NCBI RefSeq assembly: GCF_041740695.1
Contig: NZ_JBGSLK010000043.1
Location: 95,403-159,402 of the forward strand
Source of the DNA: Haliscomenobacter sp041740695
GTDB lineage: Bacteria > Bacteroidota > Bacteroidia > Chitinophagales > Saprospiraceae
Direction of reading: 5' to 3'
Length of the DNA: 64,000 nt
The position numbers and the translations under genes were made by a program. How positions within the stretch are numbered: position 1 is the stretch's first letter; each line of letters opens with the position of its first letter. The notes beneath the pieces are model-generated. The model made no database searches, was not told the origin of the DNA, and saw only the letters and a list, made by a program, of their open reading frames with translations. Shown here one piece after another: positions 34,448 through 42,537 of this stretch.

Positions 34448-35683
34448 ATGAAACCTATTGCCATTGTTGTTTTTGCTCTGCTGTACTTTGGATGTTTCGT
34501 CAATGTTAAAGCCCAAGGAAACGACTTGACTTTTCTCAATGGTGAAACCCATGTAGACATTCCTTTTGACTATGAAAACAATTTCATCATCATCAAACTG
34601 ATGTTTAACGACATCTTCCCGCTTAAATTTATTTTTGATACGGGTGCGGAAAATACAATTTTAACCAAGCGCGAGATCACGGATTTGTTTCAAATCGATT
34701 ATCAAAAACGTTTTACCATTTACGGCTCCGATTTGAGCCAAACCCTCTACGCCTACCTAGTCAGGGGCATCTCTTTTCGCATTGGCGACATGCGGGCCAG
34801 CCAACGCTCTATCTTAGTGCTGGAAGAGGACTATTTCCGGTTCGACGAATTTTCGGGGATTGACATTCACGGCATTTTAGGCGCTGATTTTTTTCGACGC
34901 TTTATTGTCAAAATCAATTATTACAAACAAATCATCACCCTTTACGACCCGGCTGTTTTTCAGTTGCCCAAAGGGCATTTCACAGAATTCCCACTGGAAA
35001 TGCACCGTAGCAAACCTTATTTACTCGCTCCAGTCAGGTTGGGCAATGACACCACAGTCCAAACCAAATTATTGATGGACACGGGGGCCAGCATTGCCTT
35101 GTTGCTCTATACGGATACCCACGACGGGCTTAAAATACCCGAAAAAGTGATCCGCAGCGTTTTAGGGCGAGGCCTGGGTGGCGTCATCTACGGTTACTTG
35201 GGTCGGGTCAAAAGTTTGAAATTTTCTGAGCATATGTTCAATGAGGTACTCACCAATTTTCAGGAAATCCCTGTGGTTGAAGACAGTACTTACATGAACA
35301 AGCGCAATGGCATCATTGGAAACCAATTGCTGGATCGTTTCACGCTCATTATCGATTACATCCACAATCGTGTGTTTGTACAGCCTAACCCCTACTTCAA
35401 GAAAAAATTTGAATTTGACCGCAGTGGGCTGTTTATTACTGCCTCCGGTGCGGCGCTTTCCAAATTTATTGTTTTCGACATCGTGCCTCTTAGTCCGGCA
35501 GACAAGGCTGGTATCGTTTCCGGTGATGAAATCAAATCCGTCAATGGTGTGCCTACCTCTTTTTTCAAACTCCAGGATTTGATGTATAAATTCAGGGGAA
35601 AAGTGGGAAAAAAGATCAACATGATCATCCTGCGCAACGGAGAGCGGATTAAAAAGGAGATGAAATTGGAAGACCTTATTTAG
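34448..35683 (+). CDS. Secreted retropepsin-like aspartyl protease with PDZ domain
   Basis: A 411-aa protein. ATG 34448 gives a signal peptide (ending VKAQG); the longer frame only translates repeat DNA. There are two aspartyl-protease halves: FDTGAENT (D64) and MDTGASIALL (D211), each followed by a hydrophobic ILGADFF / IIGNQLLDRF motif, as in bacterial two-domain retropepsin-like proteins. A C-terminal PDZ domain (about 330-405; LSPADKAGIVSGDEIKSVNG) probably binds substrate ends. Periplasmic or surface-located. Substrate unknown. Confidence 0.9.
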   Translation: MKPIAIVVFALLYFGCFVNVKAQGNDLTFLNGETHVDIPFDYENNFIIIKLMFNDIFPLKFIFDTGAENTILTKREITDLFQIDYQKRFTIYGSDLSQTLYAYLVRGISFRIGDMRASQRSILVLEEDYFRFDEFSGIDIHGILGADFFRRFIVKINYYKQIITLYDPAVFQLPKGHFTEFPLEMHRSKPYLLAPVRLGNDTTVQTKLLMDTGASIALLLYTDTHDGLKIPEKVIRSVLGRGLGGVIYGYLGRVKSLKFSEHMFNEVLTNFQEIPVVEDSTYMNKRNGIIGNQLLDRFTLIIDYIHNRVFVQPNPYFKKKFEFDRSGLFITASGAALSKFIVFDIVPLSPADKAGIVSGDEIKSVNGVPTSFFKLQDLMYKFRGKVGKKINMIILRNGERIKKEMKLEDLI

Positions 35684-35696
35684 TTTAGCTTTTTAT

Positions 35697-35726
35697 TTTG
35701 CAATGTCATACAAAGCTTTATCTTTG
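35697..35726 (+). promoter_or_regulatory. Promoter of rplU-rpmA
   Basis: TTTG (35697-35700), 18-nt spacer, exact TATCTTTG (35719-35726). Start site expected near 35733, giving a leader of about 31 nt for rplU. Confidence 0.65.
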
Positions 35727-35763
35727 CACCCAATTTCTTAAAAAGCAATAAAATTCATTCATC

Positions 35764-36075
35764 ATGTTTGCAATCGTAACGATAGCTGGTCAACAATTCA
35801 AAGTTGAGGAAGGGCAGGAGCTCTTCGTCCACCAGCTCGACGCAAATGCAGGCGACGGAGTTTCTTTCGATCAGGTTCAATTGATTGAAAACAACGGCGC
35901 TGTGCAAATTGGCAAGCCTTTCGTTGGCAGTGCCTCGGTCAGTGCAACGGTAATCGGCCACCAGAAAGGTGATAAAGTGGTCGTGTTCAAAAAGAAAAGA
36001 CGCAAAGGCTACCGTGTTAAAAACGGTCACCGCCAGTCTTTCACCAAAATCAAAATTGACAGCATCGCTGGTTAA
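35764..36075 (+). CDS. rplU: 50S ribosomal protein bL21
   Basis: A 103-aa protein of normal bL21 length: FAIVTIAGQQFKVEEGQELF at the start, the middle IGKPFVGSASVSATVIGHQKGDKVVVFKKKRRKGYRVKNGHRQ, and a terminal TKIKIDSI. It binds 23S rRNA in the large subunit. Followed 22 bp later by rpmA, the conserved rplU-rpmA order. Confidence 0.97.
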   Translation: MFAIVTIAGQQFKVEEGQELFVHQLDANAGDGVSFDQVQLIENNGAVQIGKPFVGSASVSATVIGHQKGDKVVVFKKKRRKGYRVKNGHRQSFTKIKIDSIAG

Positions 36076-36097
36076 ACCAAACTAAAAGAAATTAGTC

Positions 36098-36769
36098 ATG
36101 GCACATAAAAAAGGCGTCGGTAGTTCCGACAACGGCCGGGACAGTAAGAGTAAGCGCCTCGGCGTAAAATTGTTCGGCGGCCAGTATGCTAAGGCAGGAA
36201 ACATCCTCGTTCGTCAGCGTGGCACCAAATTCCACCCCGGCGAAAATGTATACATGGGCAAAGATTTTACCCTGCATGCACAAATTACGGGCACAGTGGC
36301 ATTTTCCAGGTCTAAGCAAGACCGTACCTACGTTAGCATCCTTCCTCTGGAAACAGCAATCGCAGCTCCTGCTAAAGTAGTAGCTGCTCCTGTAACTGTA
36401 GTGGAGGTCCCTGTTGAACCAGTTGTTGAAGAAACAGTTGCAGAAGTAGCTGAAAAGCCAGCAAAATCTGCAAAATCTGCTTCCATTACCCTGCCTAGCG
36501 GCAAAAAGGTGAAGCAGGATGATCTGAAACTGGTTGAAGGCATCGGTCCAAAAATCGAAGAGTTGATGCACGCTGCAGGAATTACTACCTGGGCGGAATT
36601 GGCAGCTGCTCCCATCGAAAAACTGGAAGAAATTCTGGATGAGGCTGGTCCTCGTTTCCGCATTCATGATCCAGCTACCTGGGGCAAACAAGCCGCAATG
36701 GCTGATGCTGGCCAGTGGGCGGAACTGGAAACCTATCAGGACGAACTGAAAGGTGGCCGGGAAGAGTAG
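36098..36769 (+). CDS. rpmA: 50S ribosomal protein bL27 with C-terminal helix-hairpin-helix extension
   Basis: Residues 1-85 are canonical bL27 (MAHKKGVGSSDNGRDSKSKR, LGVKLFGGQYAKAGNILVRQ, then GKDFTLHAQITGTV). The protein continues to 223 aa, about 135 more than usual. The extension has an Ala/Val/Pro/Glu-rich linker (about 88-128) and a C-terminal domain with DDLKLVEGIGPKIEELMHAAGI, a helix-hairpin-helix with the GIGPK signature, and ITTWAELAAAPIEKLEEIL. Such HhH domains bind nucleic acid or proteins. There is no stop or frameshift between the parts. The extension seems translated, since codon use is uniform. Confidence 0.93.
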   Translation: MAHKKGVGSSDNGRDSKSKRLGVKLFGGQYAKAGNILVRQRGTKFHPGENVYMGKDFTLHAQITGTVAFSRSKQDRTYVSILPLETAIAAPAKVVAAPVTVVEVPVEPVVEETVAEVAEKPAKSAKSASITLPSGKKVKQDDLKLVEGIGPKIEELMHAAGITTWAELAAAPIEKLEEILDEAGPRFRIHDPATWGKQAAMADAGQWAELETYQDELKGGREE

Positions 36770-36783
36770 TCTTAATCTTCCCC

Positions 36784-36945
36784 AGAAGCTGGTTGAGTGG
36801 ATGCTGCGAAAGCGAAAAGGAGGCAATTTCAAGCCAAATGAGGCATGAAAAGCGGAGTTTAGCAGCGCTAAATGAGTATTTTCAGAACGATATTTGACTT
36901 GAAATTGCCCCTTTGTAGCTCACAGCATCCACTCAATCAGCTTCT
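36784..36945. repeat. MITE-like imperfect inverted repeat
   Basis: Terminal arms 36784-36806 and 36923-36945 (22 of 23 bp complementary), a second inner arm pair (36816-36833 with 36898-36914) and a small central palindrome TTTAGCAGCGCTAAA. Total about 162 bp with no coding capacity, starting 15 bp after rpmA. Target duplications were not obvious. Confidence 0.65.
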
Positions 36946-37034
36946 AATACAAGTTTAGTTTTCATAGCTTTATATTTTGGGCCCTGCTTCTTCTTTCTAG
37001 GAGCAGGGCTTTTTCTGCGTCGGAGACACAGAAT

Positions 37035-37148
37035 CCCACGGCTAAAGCCATGGGTTGAGTATCTGGGTGGCCTCCCATGGATAAATCCATGGGTTGGCGG
37101 AATATCAATGAAAGGCACGTATGGGCAGCCCTATGTGGCTGCCCGTAC
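37035..37148. repeat. Cluster of three REP-like palindromes
   Basis: CCCACGGCTAAAGCCATGGG (37035-37054), CCCATGGATAAATCCATGGG (37074-37093) and a 12-bp-arm hairpin GTATGGGCAGCC...GGCTGCCCGTAC (37119-37148) next to the mgsA stop. The third resembles the GGGCAACC/GGTTGCCC hairpins at 47503. No gene is seen in the 36770-37152 gap. Confidence 0.75.
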
Positions 37149-37152
37149 ACAC

Positions 37153-37539
37153 TCACACCCTTTTGTCCATTTCGAGTTGAAGGGATTGAACGAAGCGCAG
37201 GCCAGCGGCGGGATTGGTGGCCAGCGGAACATTGTGCACATCACACAAGCGCATCAGCATACTTACATCCACTTCGTGGGGATGTTTGCCCAGGGGATCG
37301 CGAAAGAAGATGATCATGTCAACTTTTCCTTCTACCATGCGGCTGGCAATTTGGGCGTCGCCACCGAGAGGGCCGCTGAGCATCCGTTCAATTTCCAAGC
37401 CAGCTTTTTCTAAATAGGATCCGGTGGTACCCGTAGCGATGAGGTGAATATCGTGTTCCTTAAAAAAATCGATGTGGTCGCGAACAAAACCTACCATATC
37501 TACTTTTTTGCTATCGTGTGCGATCAGTGCAATGGTCAT
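37153..37539 (-). CDS. mgsA: Methylglyoxal synthase
   Basis: A 128-aa enzyme that converts dihydroxyacetone phosphate to methylglyoxal and phosphate, a glycolytic overflow bypass. Family blocks are complete: IALIAHDSKKVDMVGFV, LIATGTTGSYLEKAG, MLSGPLGGDAQIASRM and FFRDPLGKHPHEVDVSML (catalytic Asp and His), then RLCDVHNVPLATNPA. Length is normal for the family. Cytoplasmic and apparently monocistronic. Confidence 0.96.
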   Translation of the reverse strand: MTIALIAHDSKKVDMVGFVRDHIDFFKEHDIHLIATGTTGSYLEKAGLEIERMLSGPLGGDAQIASRMVEGKVDMIIFFRDPLGKHPHEVDVSMLMRLCDVHNVPLATNPAAGLRFVQSLQLEMDKRV

Positions 37540-37795
37540 TTTTTACTATTTTTGGGGCTAAAATAGATTAAGTAATCCGCGGCATAAACTTTTTGCCCTC
37601 TTAAATTGTAAGAAATACCAGAAAACTTGTCTGGTATGTTTGGTTTGCACAAACAATGACACTTATACGCCACGATGGCATAATATACACTACAAAGGGT
37701 GTATAACTACATTATTTAGAAATAAACGGATGAATATAACGTTTGCAAACCACAACTTTGTTTTACCATCTTTATTACATAAATCAAACGTAACT

Positions 37796-38650
37796 ATGAA
37801 AAAGTTCTGCTCGATTGTTGCAGCCCTTTCCATGGCCCTAGCATTTGCTATGCCACTGAGTGCCCAAATTCAAACACCCGCAGCCAGTCCAACTGCTGAG
37901 GTAAAAACCAAAGTTGGTCTTACCGATGTAACTTTGTTGTACTCTCGTCCAAGTATCAAAGGCCGGATTATTTTTGGTACCGACAAAAATGCCGTTGTCC
38001 CATTTGGAACCATGTGGAGAACTGGTGCAAACTCTGCCACCAAGATCTCTTTTGGCGATGATGTAACCATTGGCGGAACCGCCGTAAAAAAAGGCGATTA
38101 TGCCATCTTCTCTACTCCTGGTGCCAGCGAGTGGAAGGTCATGCTTTTTACCTATGACACCCCCAATTCGGGTGGTTATGGCGACAAAACTGCCGTTGCA
38201 ACCTGGACCTTGAAGCCACAAAAAGTAGCTGAAAAAGTAGAAACCTTCACCATCGACATCAATGACCAAACGATGGACAAGGCAAGCATCAACATCATCT
38301 GGGAAAACACCAAGGTAAGCATGCCCCTGAGTGTAGACGTAGATGGTAAGGTAAAAGCCAGTATCGATCGCACACTGGCTGGTGCTTCTGCCAACGATTA
38401 TTACACCGCTGGTGCCTACTACCACGATACCAAAAAAGACCTGAACAAGGCTTTGGAGTGGGTTCAAAAAGCCAATGCACTGTCTCCACAGTTCTGGACC
38501 TTGCGCAAAGAGTCTTTGATCCTGGCTGATCTGGGGCGCAAAAAAGAAGCCATCGATGTGGCCATGAAATCTCTGGCTGAAGCCAAAAAAGCCGACAACC
38601 AGGATTATGTACGCATGAATGAAACTTCGATTGCGGAGTGGAAGAAGTAA
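37796..38650 (+). CDS. DUF2911 domain-containing secreted protein
   Basis: A 284-aa protein. ATG 37796 gives a signal peptide (ending PLSAQ). Residues about 30-165 are DUF2911, with LLYSRPSIKGRIIFG, VPFGTMWRTGANSATKISF and KKGDYAIFSTPGASEWKVMLF. The remainder (about 190-284) is helical with a TPR-like pair (DYYTAGAYYHDTKKDLNKALEWVQKANAL). The function of DUF2911 is unknown. It is abundant in Bacteroidota and predicted periplasmic. It is followed by a GTGAAAA-word hairpin. Confidence 0.88.
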   Translation: MKKFCSIVAALSMALAFAMPLSAQIQTPAASPTAEVKTKVGLTDVTLLYSRPSIKGRIIFGTDKNAVVPFGTMWRTGANSATKISFGDDVTIGGTAVKKGDYAIFSTPGASEWKVMLFTYDTPNSGGYGDKTAVATWTLKPQKVAEKVETFTIDINDQTMDKASINIIWENTKVSMPLSVDVDGKVKASIDRTLAGASANDYYTAGAYYHDTKKDLNKALEWVQKANALSPQFWTLRKESLILADLGRKKEAIDVAMKSLAEAKKADNQDYVRMNETSIAEWKK

Positions 38651-38652
38651 GA

Positions 38653-38802
38653 GAGTGAAAAGTGAAAAGTGAAAAGTGAAAAGCATGTACACCATTTGCG
38701 TTTCATTCCTTTACACTTTCTCTTTACATAAAAATTGGAATAAAGGACAGTGAAAGACATACTGTGTATACACTTTTCACTTTTCACTTTTCACTTTTCG
38801 CT
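38653..38802. repeat. GTGAAAA iterated-word hairpin overlapping a CDS end
   Basis: Left arm: four copies of GTGAAAA (38655-38683) then CATGTACAC. Right arm: GTGTATAC then four copies of TTTTCAC (38764-38800). The loop is about 80 nt and lacks core A or B. The right arm encodes the last residues and stop codon of the minus-strand epimerase gene. Confidence 0.85.
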
Positions 38803-39607
38803 TAAAAACGTACCCCAGCTCCCCTCTCACCTTCCCATTGCTCACCACCTTGTACCGAGGCGTATCGTCTGGCAAAAAAGTGGGTGGGTCGAAACCTTCG
38901 GCAATCGCCTGGGTGATATAATAATCCGCTTTGCGCGGGTGGTCGTCAGCGCATACGTTGTACAACTTGCCCCAGGCCGCCTGCTGAATCAGCGCTTCAA
39001 TTACTCCAATACAATCATCGAGGTGTACTAAATTGACCGGGGCATTGCCTTCGGGCACATCGCGTTTGCTCGCAAAAAAGCGACCCGCTTTGCGGTCTCC
39101 ACCCACCAGACCGGACATGCGCAGGATCGTAGAGCTTTCGTGGGGGTAATTGTTTTTTACAATTTTTTCAGCCTGAATCAAGGCTCGGGCAGAGGCTGTA
39201 TCGGGTTTCAACTTCGATTCTTCATTCACCTCCGCATTCACATCTCCATAAACGCTGGTGGAACCAACGAACAAAATTTTTGCAACTCCACGCTGCTGGG
39301 CCAATTCCACAATCGCCTGAATTTGGGCAGGATACCAAAGTTCTACATCGGGCCGCCGCCGCGAAGGAGGAATATTGAGAATTATCAAATCTGTGTCAAA
39401 AAATGCCAGGTCGCTCACTTCTACCTGACCTCGATCTACTTGCAACAAATAAGGATTTAGCCCTTCGGCTTGCAACAAATGGAGCTTTTCTGGGGTGGTG
39501 GTGGAGGTTTTTACCGCATAACCTAAGTTTTGCAAGTGTTTGGCCAATGGCCAGCCCAACCAACCTGCCCCCAAAACTGATATCTTTTCTACTGGATTTG
39601 AAGCCAT
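38777..39607 (-). CDS. NAD-dependent epimerase / SDR-family oxidoreductase
   Basis: A 276-aa atypical/extended SDR similar to the YeeZ type. Start at 39607 (MASNPVEK). The Rossmann motif is ISVLGAGWLGWPLA, with GSTSVYGD in the position of the catalytic Ser and Tyr region and RMSGLVGGDRKAGR later, where a full YxxxK is not clear. The last eight residues KRKVKSEK come from the neighbouring GTGAAAA hairpin arm, so the repeat has altered the C-terminus. Substrate unknown. Divergent from the Rof-like gene. Confidence 0.8.
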   Translation of the reverse strand: MASNPVEKISVLGAGWLGWPLAKHLQNLGYAVKTSTTTPEKLHLLQAEGLNPYLLQVDRGQVEVSDLAFFDTDLIILNIPPSRRRPDVELWYPAQIQAIVELAQQRGVAKILFVGSTSVYGDVNAEVNEESKLKPDTASARALIQAEKIVKNNYPHESSTILRMSGLVGGDRKAGRFFASKRDVPEGNAPVNLVHLDDCIGVIEALIQQAAWGKLYNVCADDHPRKADYYITQAIAEGFDPPTFLPDDTPRYKVVSNGKVRGELGYVFKRKVKSEK

Positions 39608-39714
39608 GACAAATATTTGATTTGACAATTCAATTCAAAATTCTTAACTTAGAAATCTCAAACTACCCCGATTCAAATCGTGGGCATCAGTCAACAACAC
39701 AAAATGAAACGCTT

Positions 39715-39966
39715 ATGCATCCAAAGCAACCCTACAAGCCCATAAGTTGCGACTTTTACGATGAACTGGAGGCATACGCCACGCAACAAAAAATTGTAGT
39801 GGTAGAATTTGAAACGCCCGAGGGCAACATGCGCCAGTGCGAGGTACGCATCGTCAACCTCGAAACCCGCAACAAAGAGGAATTTGTCACCCTGGACAAT
39901 GGCCTGGAAATCCGCCTGGACTACATACATGACGTCAATGGTCGGCTCATGCCCGATCACTGCTGA
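39715..39966 (+). CDS. Rof-like (Rho-binding antiterminator) protein
   Basis: An 83-aa protein beginning at ATG 39715. YKPISCDFYDELEAYATQQK matches the start of Rof/YaeO-type proteins (Y-x-P-I-x-C-D-x-Y-D), and the remainder forms the small Sm-like beta-barrel with ending ...LEIRLDYIHDVNG. Rof of Escherichia coli binds Rho and inhibits termination. Bacteroidota members are usually annotated transcriptional antiterminators. Its 3' end overlaps the convergent beta-helix gene by 10 bp. Confidence 0.75.
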   Translation: MHPKQPYKPISCDFYDELEAYATQQKIVVVEFETPEGNMRQCEVRIVNLETRNKEEFVTLDNGLEIRLDYIHDVNGRLMPDHC

Positions 39967-41453
39967 CGTTCAAAACAACCTGGATCAGGCTTTTGCGCAT
40001 TGCGCGTCGCATTTTCAATGTCGGTGGTAATGGCGCGTGGAGTCGTGATGGGCTTGCCGTAGTCGAGTGCAATTGACAAACTATCCAGTCGATAATCATC
40101 TTTGTTCGGATCTTTAAAGACCTTATCTCCAGACTTGCCATTGATACATGGATCACATATTTCGCCCAAAAAGTTGACAAATTGACCACGGGTGATTAAG
40201 TCTTGAACCTTTACGACACAATTTTCAAATTTCACGTTGAATATCCCTGCCGTCTGGCCCTGGGAGGCGTCGCTTAATTCCATCTCGTCACGGTCGGAGC
40301 CGTAAATGACGCAGTTGCGGAAATTGGCGTTGAGGCGGTACACATTGGCCACACTACAATCGTCTTTGTAGCAGCGGAAATTGTTCATGCCTAAAGCAGA
40401 TGCTCGAATGCCATAGCTCACCATCGTGCAATAGGTAAAGTTGTAATCGCCGCCGTGGCGCAAGGTCACGGAAGTCACCTGGTTGTTGTAGAAGAGGCAG
40501 TTTTCGGCGGTCACGGTGCTGTGAATGGCCAACAGTCCACTTCCCGCTGTATTGTAAAAACGGGAATTGCGGATGGTCAACTGTGCCGAAGAGTCCACGT
40601 ATACCCCGATATTGGAGTTTTTGATGGTGGCGTATTCAATCACATTGCCCCGGCTGCCACGCCCGATGAAGATGCCATTCCACTGCCCGGCATCATCCTG
40701 AAAGGATTCTTCGAGGCGGTCGCCCTGGATGATCACGGGTTTTTCTTTGCTGCCTTTGACATTCAAGCGGCCATTGCGCAGTACGTAAATGAGGCCGTCG
40801 TTGTAAATGTCGAACAAGTCGTTTTTCGCCACCCCCCCATGCACGTAAATGCGCGTACCCTCGGGAATGTTCAGCGTACAACTGTCGATAAAAATGGCCC
40901 CGTAAAATACGTAGGGTTTGGGATCGTTAAACGTAATTTCGGAATTGCGGCAAGACAAAACCACCGGCTGCCCACCATTAAAACGGCTGGGGAAATAATT
41001 GGCATTTTGCCCCCAGGCTTCCAGGGTTACTTCTTGCATATTGCCGTTGGTTTCAAAAACCACTTTTTCATCCACGATAAAGGGGCTCACCGACAGGGGG
41101 TCGTTGGGATCAATGGTCACCGTGGCAAAGAGGTAAATGCTGTCGTTGGCATAAATTTCCACGTCCTGAAACTCGCGCCCGGGAATGCCATCCACGTTCA
41201 AAGTAAACTTCGATTTGTCGCGGTTGAGCAAAAATATTTTGGAGACCCGGATGGGCTGATCGTTGTTGTTGATGATTTTAATGTAGCGCACCGCCGATCC
41301 ACGCCGGGTAAAAACCGTATCAAAACGCAGGGTATCCGTGGAAAAAGCCAGCTTAGCGTTGGCATCGGTGGTAAAGCTTTCGTCGTCGTTGCAGGAACCA
41401 AGGGCTATGGCAAGGCTGAAGAGGATAAAAACGTAGAAGTATAAACGCGTCAT
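39957..41453 (-). CDS. Right-handed parallel beta-helix lipoprotein
   Basis: A 498-aa lipoprotein (lipobox ALGSC). The N-terminal part (about 30-150) is a beta-sandwich-like domain (VRYIKIINNNDQPIRVSKIF). From about 170 on, repeated short strands form a parallel beta-helix as in pectate-lyase-like proteins: RIYVHGGVAKNDLFDIYNDG, NVIEYATIKNSNIGVYVDSS, LTIRNSRFYNTAGSGLLAIH, TAENCLFYNNQVTS. No catalytic residues can be assigned. Surface or periplasmic location is likely. Overlaps the Rof-like gene tail-to-tail. Confidence 0.82.
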   Translation of the reverse strand: MTRLYFYVFILFSLAIALGSCNDDESFTTDANAKLAFSTDTLRFDTVFTRRGSAVRYIKIINNNDQPIRVSKIFLLNRDKSKFTLNVDGIPGREFQDVEIYANDSIYLFATVTIDPNDPLSVSPFIVDEKVVFETNGNMQEVTLEAWGQNANYFPSRFNGGQPVVLSCRNSEITFNDPKPYVFYGAIFIDSCTLNIPEGTRIYVHGGVAKNDLFDIYNDGLIYVLRNGRLNVKGSKEKPVIIQGDRLEESFQDDAGQWNGIFIGRGSRGNVIEYATIKNSNIGVYVDSSAQLTIRNSRFYNTAGSGLLAIHSTVTAENCLFYNNQVTSVTLRHGGDYNFTYCTMVSYGIRASALGMNNFRCYKDDCSVANVYRLNANFRNCVIYGSDRDEMELSDASQGQTAGIFNVKFENCVVKVQDLITRGQFVNFLGEICDPCINGKSGDKVFKDPNKDDYRLDSLSIALDYGKPITTPRAITTDIENATRNAQKPDPGCFERQQ

Positions 41454-41479
41454 GCGGACTTTTTTTGGGTATTGAACGG

Positions 41480-41487
41480 CAAAGGTA
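41480..41487 (-). promoter_or_regulatory. Possible -7 element of the beta-helix gene
   Basis: Reads TACCTTTG on the minus strand, an exact TAnnTTTG, about 27 bp upstream of the ATG at 41453. No matching TTTG is found at the -33 position. Confidence 0.4.
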
Positions 41488-41567
41488 AGGAAAAAGTGTG
41501 GTTGGGGCAGCGCTATGTGGGGGCGCTTTGCATGGAGAAATGAGATCGGATTATGGCTGATGCCATA

Positions 41568-42014
41568 TTAAATTTGAATCAGGGGGAAGATTGAGACAAT
41601 CAAAGATTCGGTGGATGTTTCCCTGCCGTCCTCAAAATTTGCCTTAGATTGATCAAGCCTGTTCGGGTTAAGTTTTAATCGATTAATGGTTGCTCTACCT
41701 ATTGCACTCAGGCCAATGAGTTGGGTATAATCTTCATTCCACTTGAAATGCCCTGCCCAAACGTCTTTGCGAGGGTGAAATAAATTGACAATTTCTTCTG
41801 AGACCAGATCGATAGCAGTAGTTGCGGTAAATTTATGGTAATTGCATCCTAGACAAGACCATGCTAAATTATCAAATTCATCTTTACCTCCCTTGGAACT
41901 GGGGATAATGTGTTCTGCCGAAAAAGGGTCGTGAGAAATCATTTCTTGGGCAAAGCAATATTCACAACAATGCATTGCTCTTTTACGAACTTCATTTCTC
42001 AATGAATCCGTCAT
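41568..42014 (-). CDS. HNH endonuclease
   Basis: A 148-aa HNH nuclease: zinc pair CCEYC, then SAEHIIPSSKGGKDEFDNLAWSCLGCNYHK, containing the HNH histidine, Asn and second zinc pair. The C-terminal half (HPRKDVWAGHFKW, GRATINRLKLN) is the usual tail of this HNH subfamily. It is translationally coupled (4-bp ATGA overlap) to an upstream gene with a ribbon-helix-helix-like N-terminus. Might act as a toxin or as a DNA-processing nuclease. Confidence 0.88.
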   Translation of the reverse strand: MTDSLRNEVRKRAMHCCEYCFAQEMISHDPFSAEHIIPSSKGGKDEFDNLAWSCLGCNYHKFTATTAIDLVSEEIVNLFHPRKDVWAGHFKWNEDYTQLIGLSAIGRATINRLKLNPNRLDQSKANFEDGRETSTESLIVSIFPLIQI

Positions 42015-42412
42015 GCCACTTTTCGCTTAATCCCCAATTCAATCACTACATCTTCAAGCGCTTGATCACGTAGCTTGGCCAATTCTATAACGTACTTAAT
42101 TCTTTCTGCATGAGCTATTTCAATGAGTTCGTTCAATTGCAACAATTTTTCATGCTCTCCAGATGTAATTTCTCCAGATTGAAATAGATCTCCAAGTCGA
42201 TAATATTCTTCCAAATCATGGGGATCAACATTTAACTGAACTCGACTTAAGAGCTCTACTTCTGTCCATTTTTTGGGCTGCGAATTAGGATTTTCAATGT
42301 TGATTTCAGTTAGCAACTGTGAAATATAATTTTCAAGCGAGACCCCCTGCCCCTCAGCACGTTTACGAAGGGATTGTTCAACCATTACTGGTAATTCGAT
42401 TGTTAAATACAT
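42011..42412 (-). CDS. RHH-domain-like protein coupled to HNH nuclease
   Basis: A 133-aa protein starting at MYLTIELPVMVEQSLRKRAE (42412), a pattern typical of ribbon-helix-helix (CopG/Arc-type) DNA-binding N-termini: beta-strand, helix, then GVSLENYISQLL. The rest is charged and helical (ELLSRVQLNVDPHDLEEYYRLGD; LNELIEIAHAERIKYVIELA). The stop overlaps the HNH start by 4 bp. The arrangement resembles an antitoxin-toxin pair, but no direct evidence of toxicity exists. Confidence 0.7.
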   Translation of the reverse strand: MYLTIELPVMVEQSLRKRAEGQGVSLENYISQLLTEINIENPNSQPKKWTEVELLSRVQLNVDPHDLEEYYRLGDLFQSGEITSGEHEKLLQLNELIEIAHAERIKYVIELAKLRDQALEDVVIELGIKRKVA

Positions 42413-42537
42413 TTTCAAGATTTTATCCTTAGCATAAAGCTCCTTCATTTTCGTTGAAAAAGCAAACATTTGATCAACAAAGACTACAACCCATACACCG
42501 CCAAAATTGTCAAATCAGGAAATAGGGAAACCAGTCC

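Noticed and set aside
36092..36832. 246-codon frame antisense to rpmA
   Set aside because: It exists because the opposite strand is a highly constrained coding sequence; the product has no family features and rpmA is certain.
37838..38695. 285-codon frame antisense to the DUF2911 gene
   Set aside because: Begins inside the GTGAAAA repeat and mirrors the sense codons; no family features.
40455..41444. 329-codon frame antisense to the beta-helix gene
   Set aside because: Shadow of the repetitive beta-helix codons; composition (His/Gly/Val-rich) is not protein-like and the sense product has a lipobox and clear fold.
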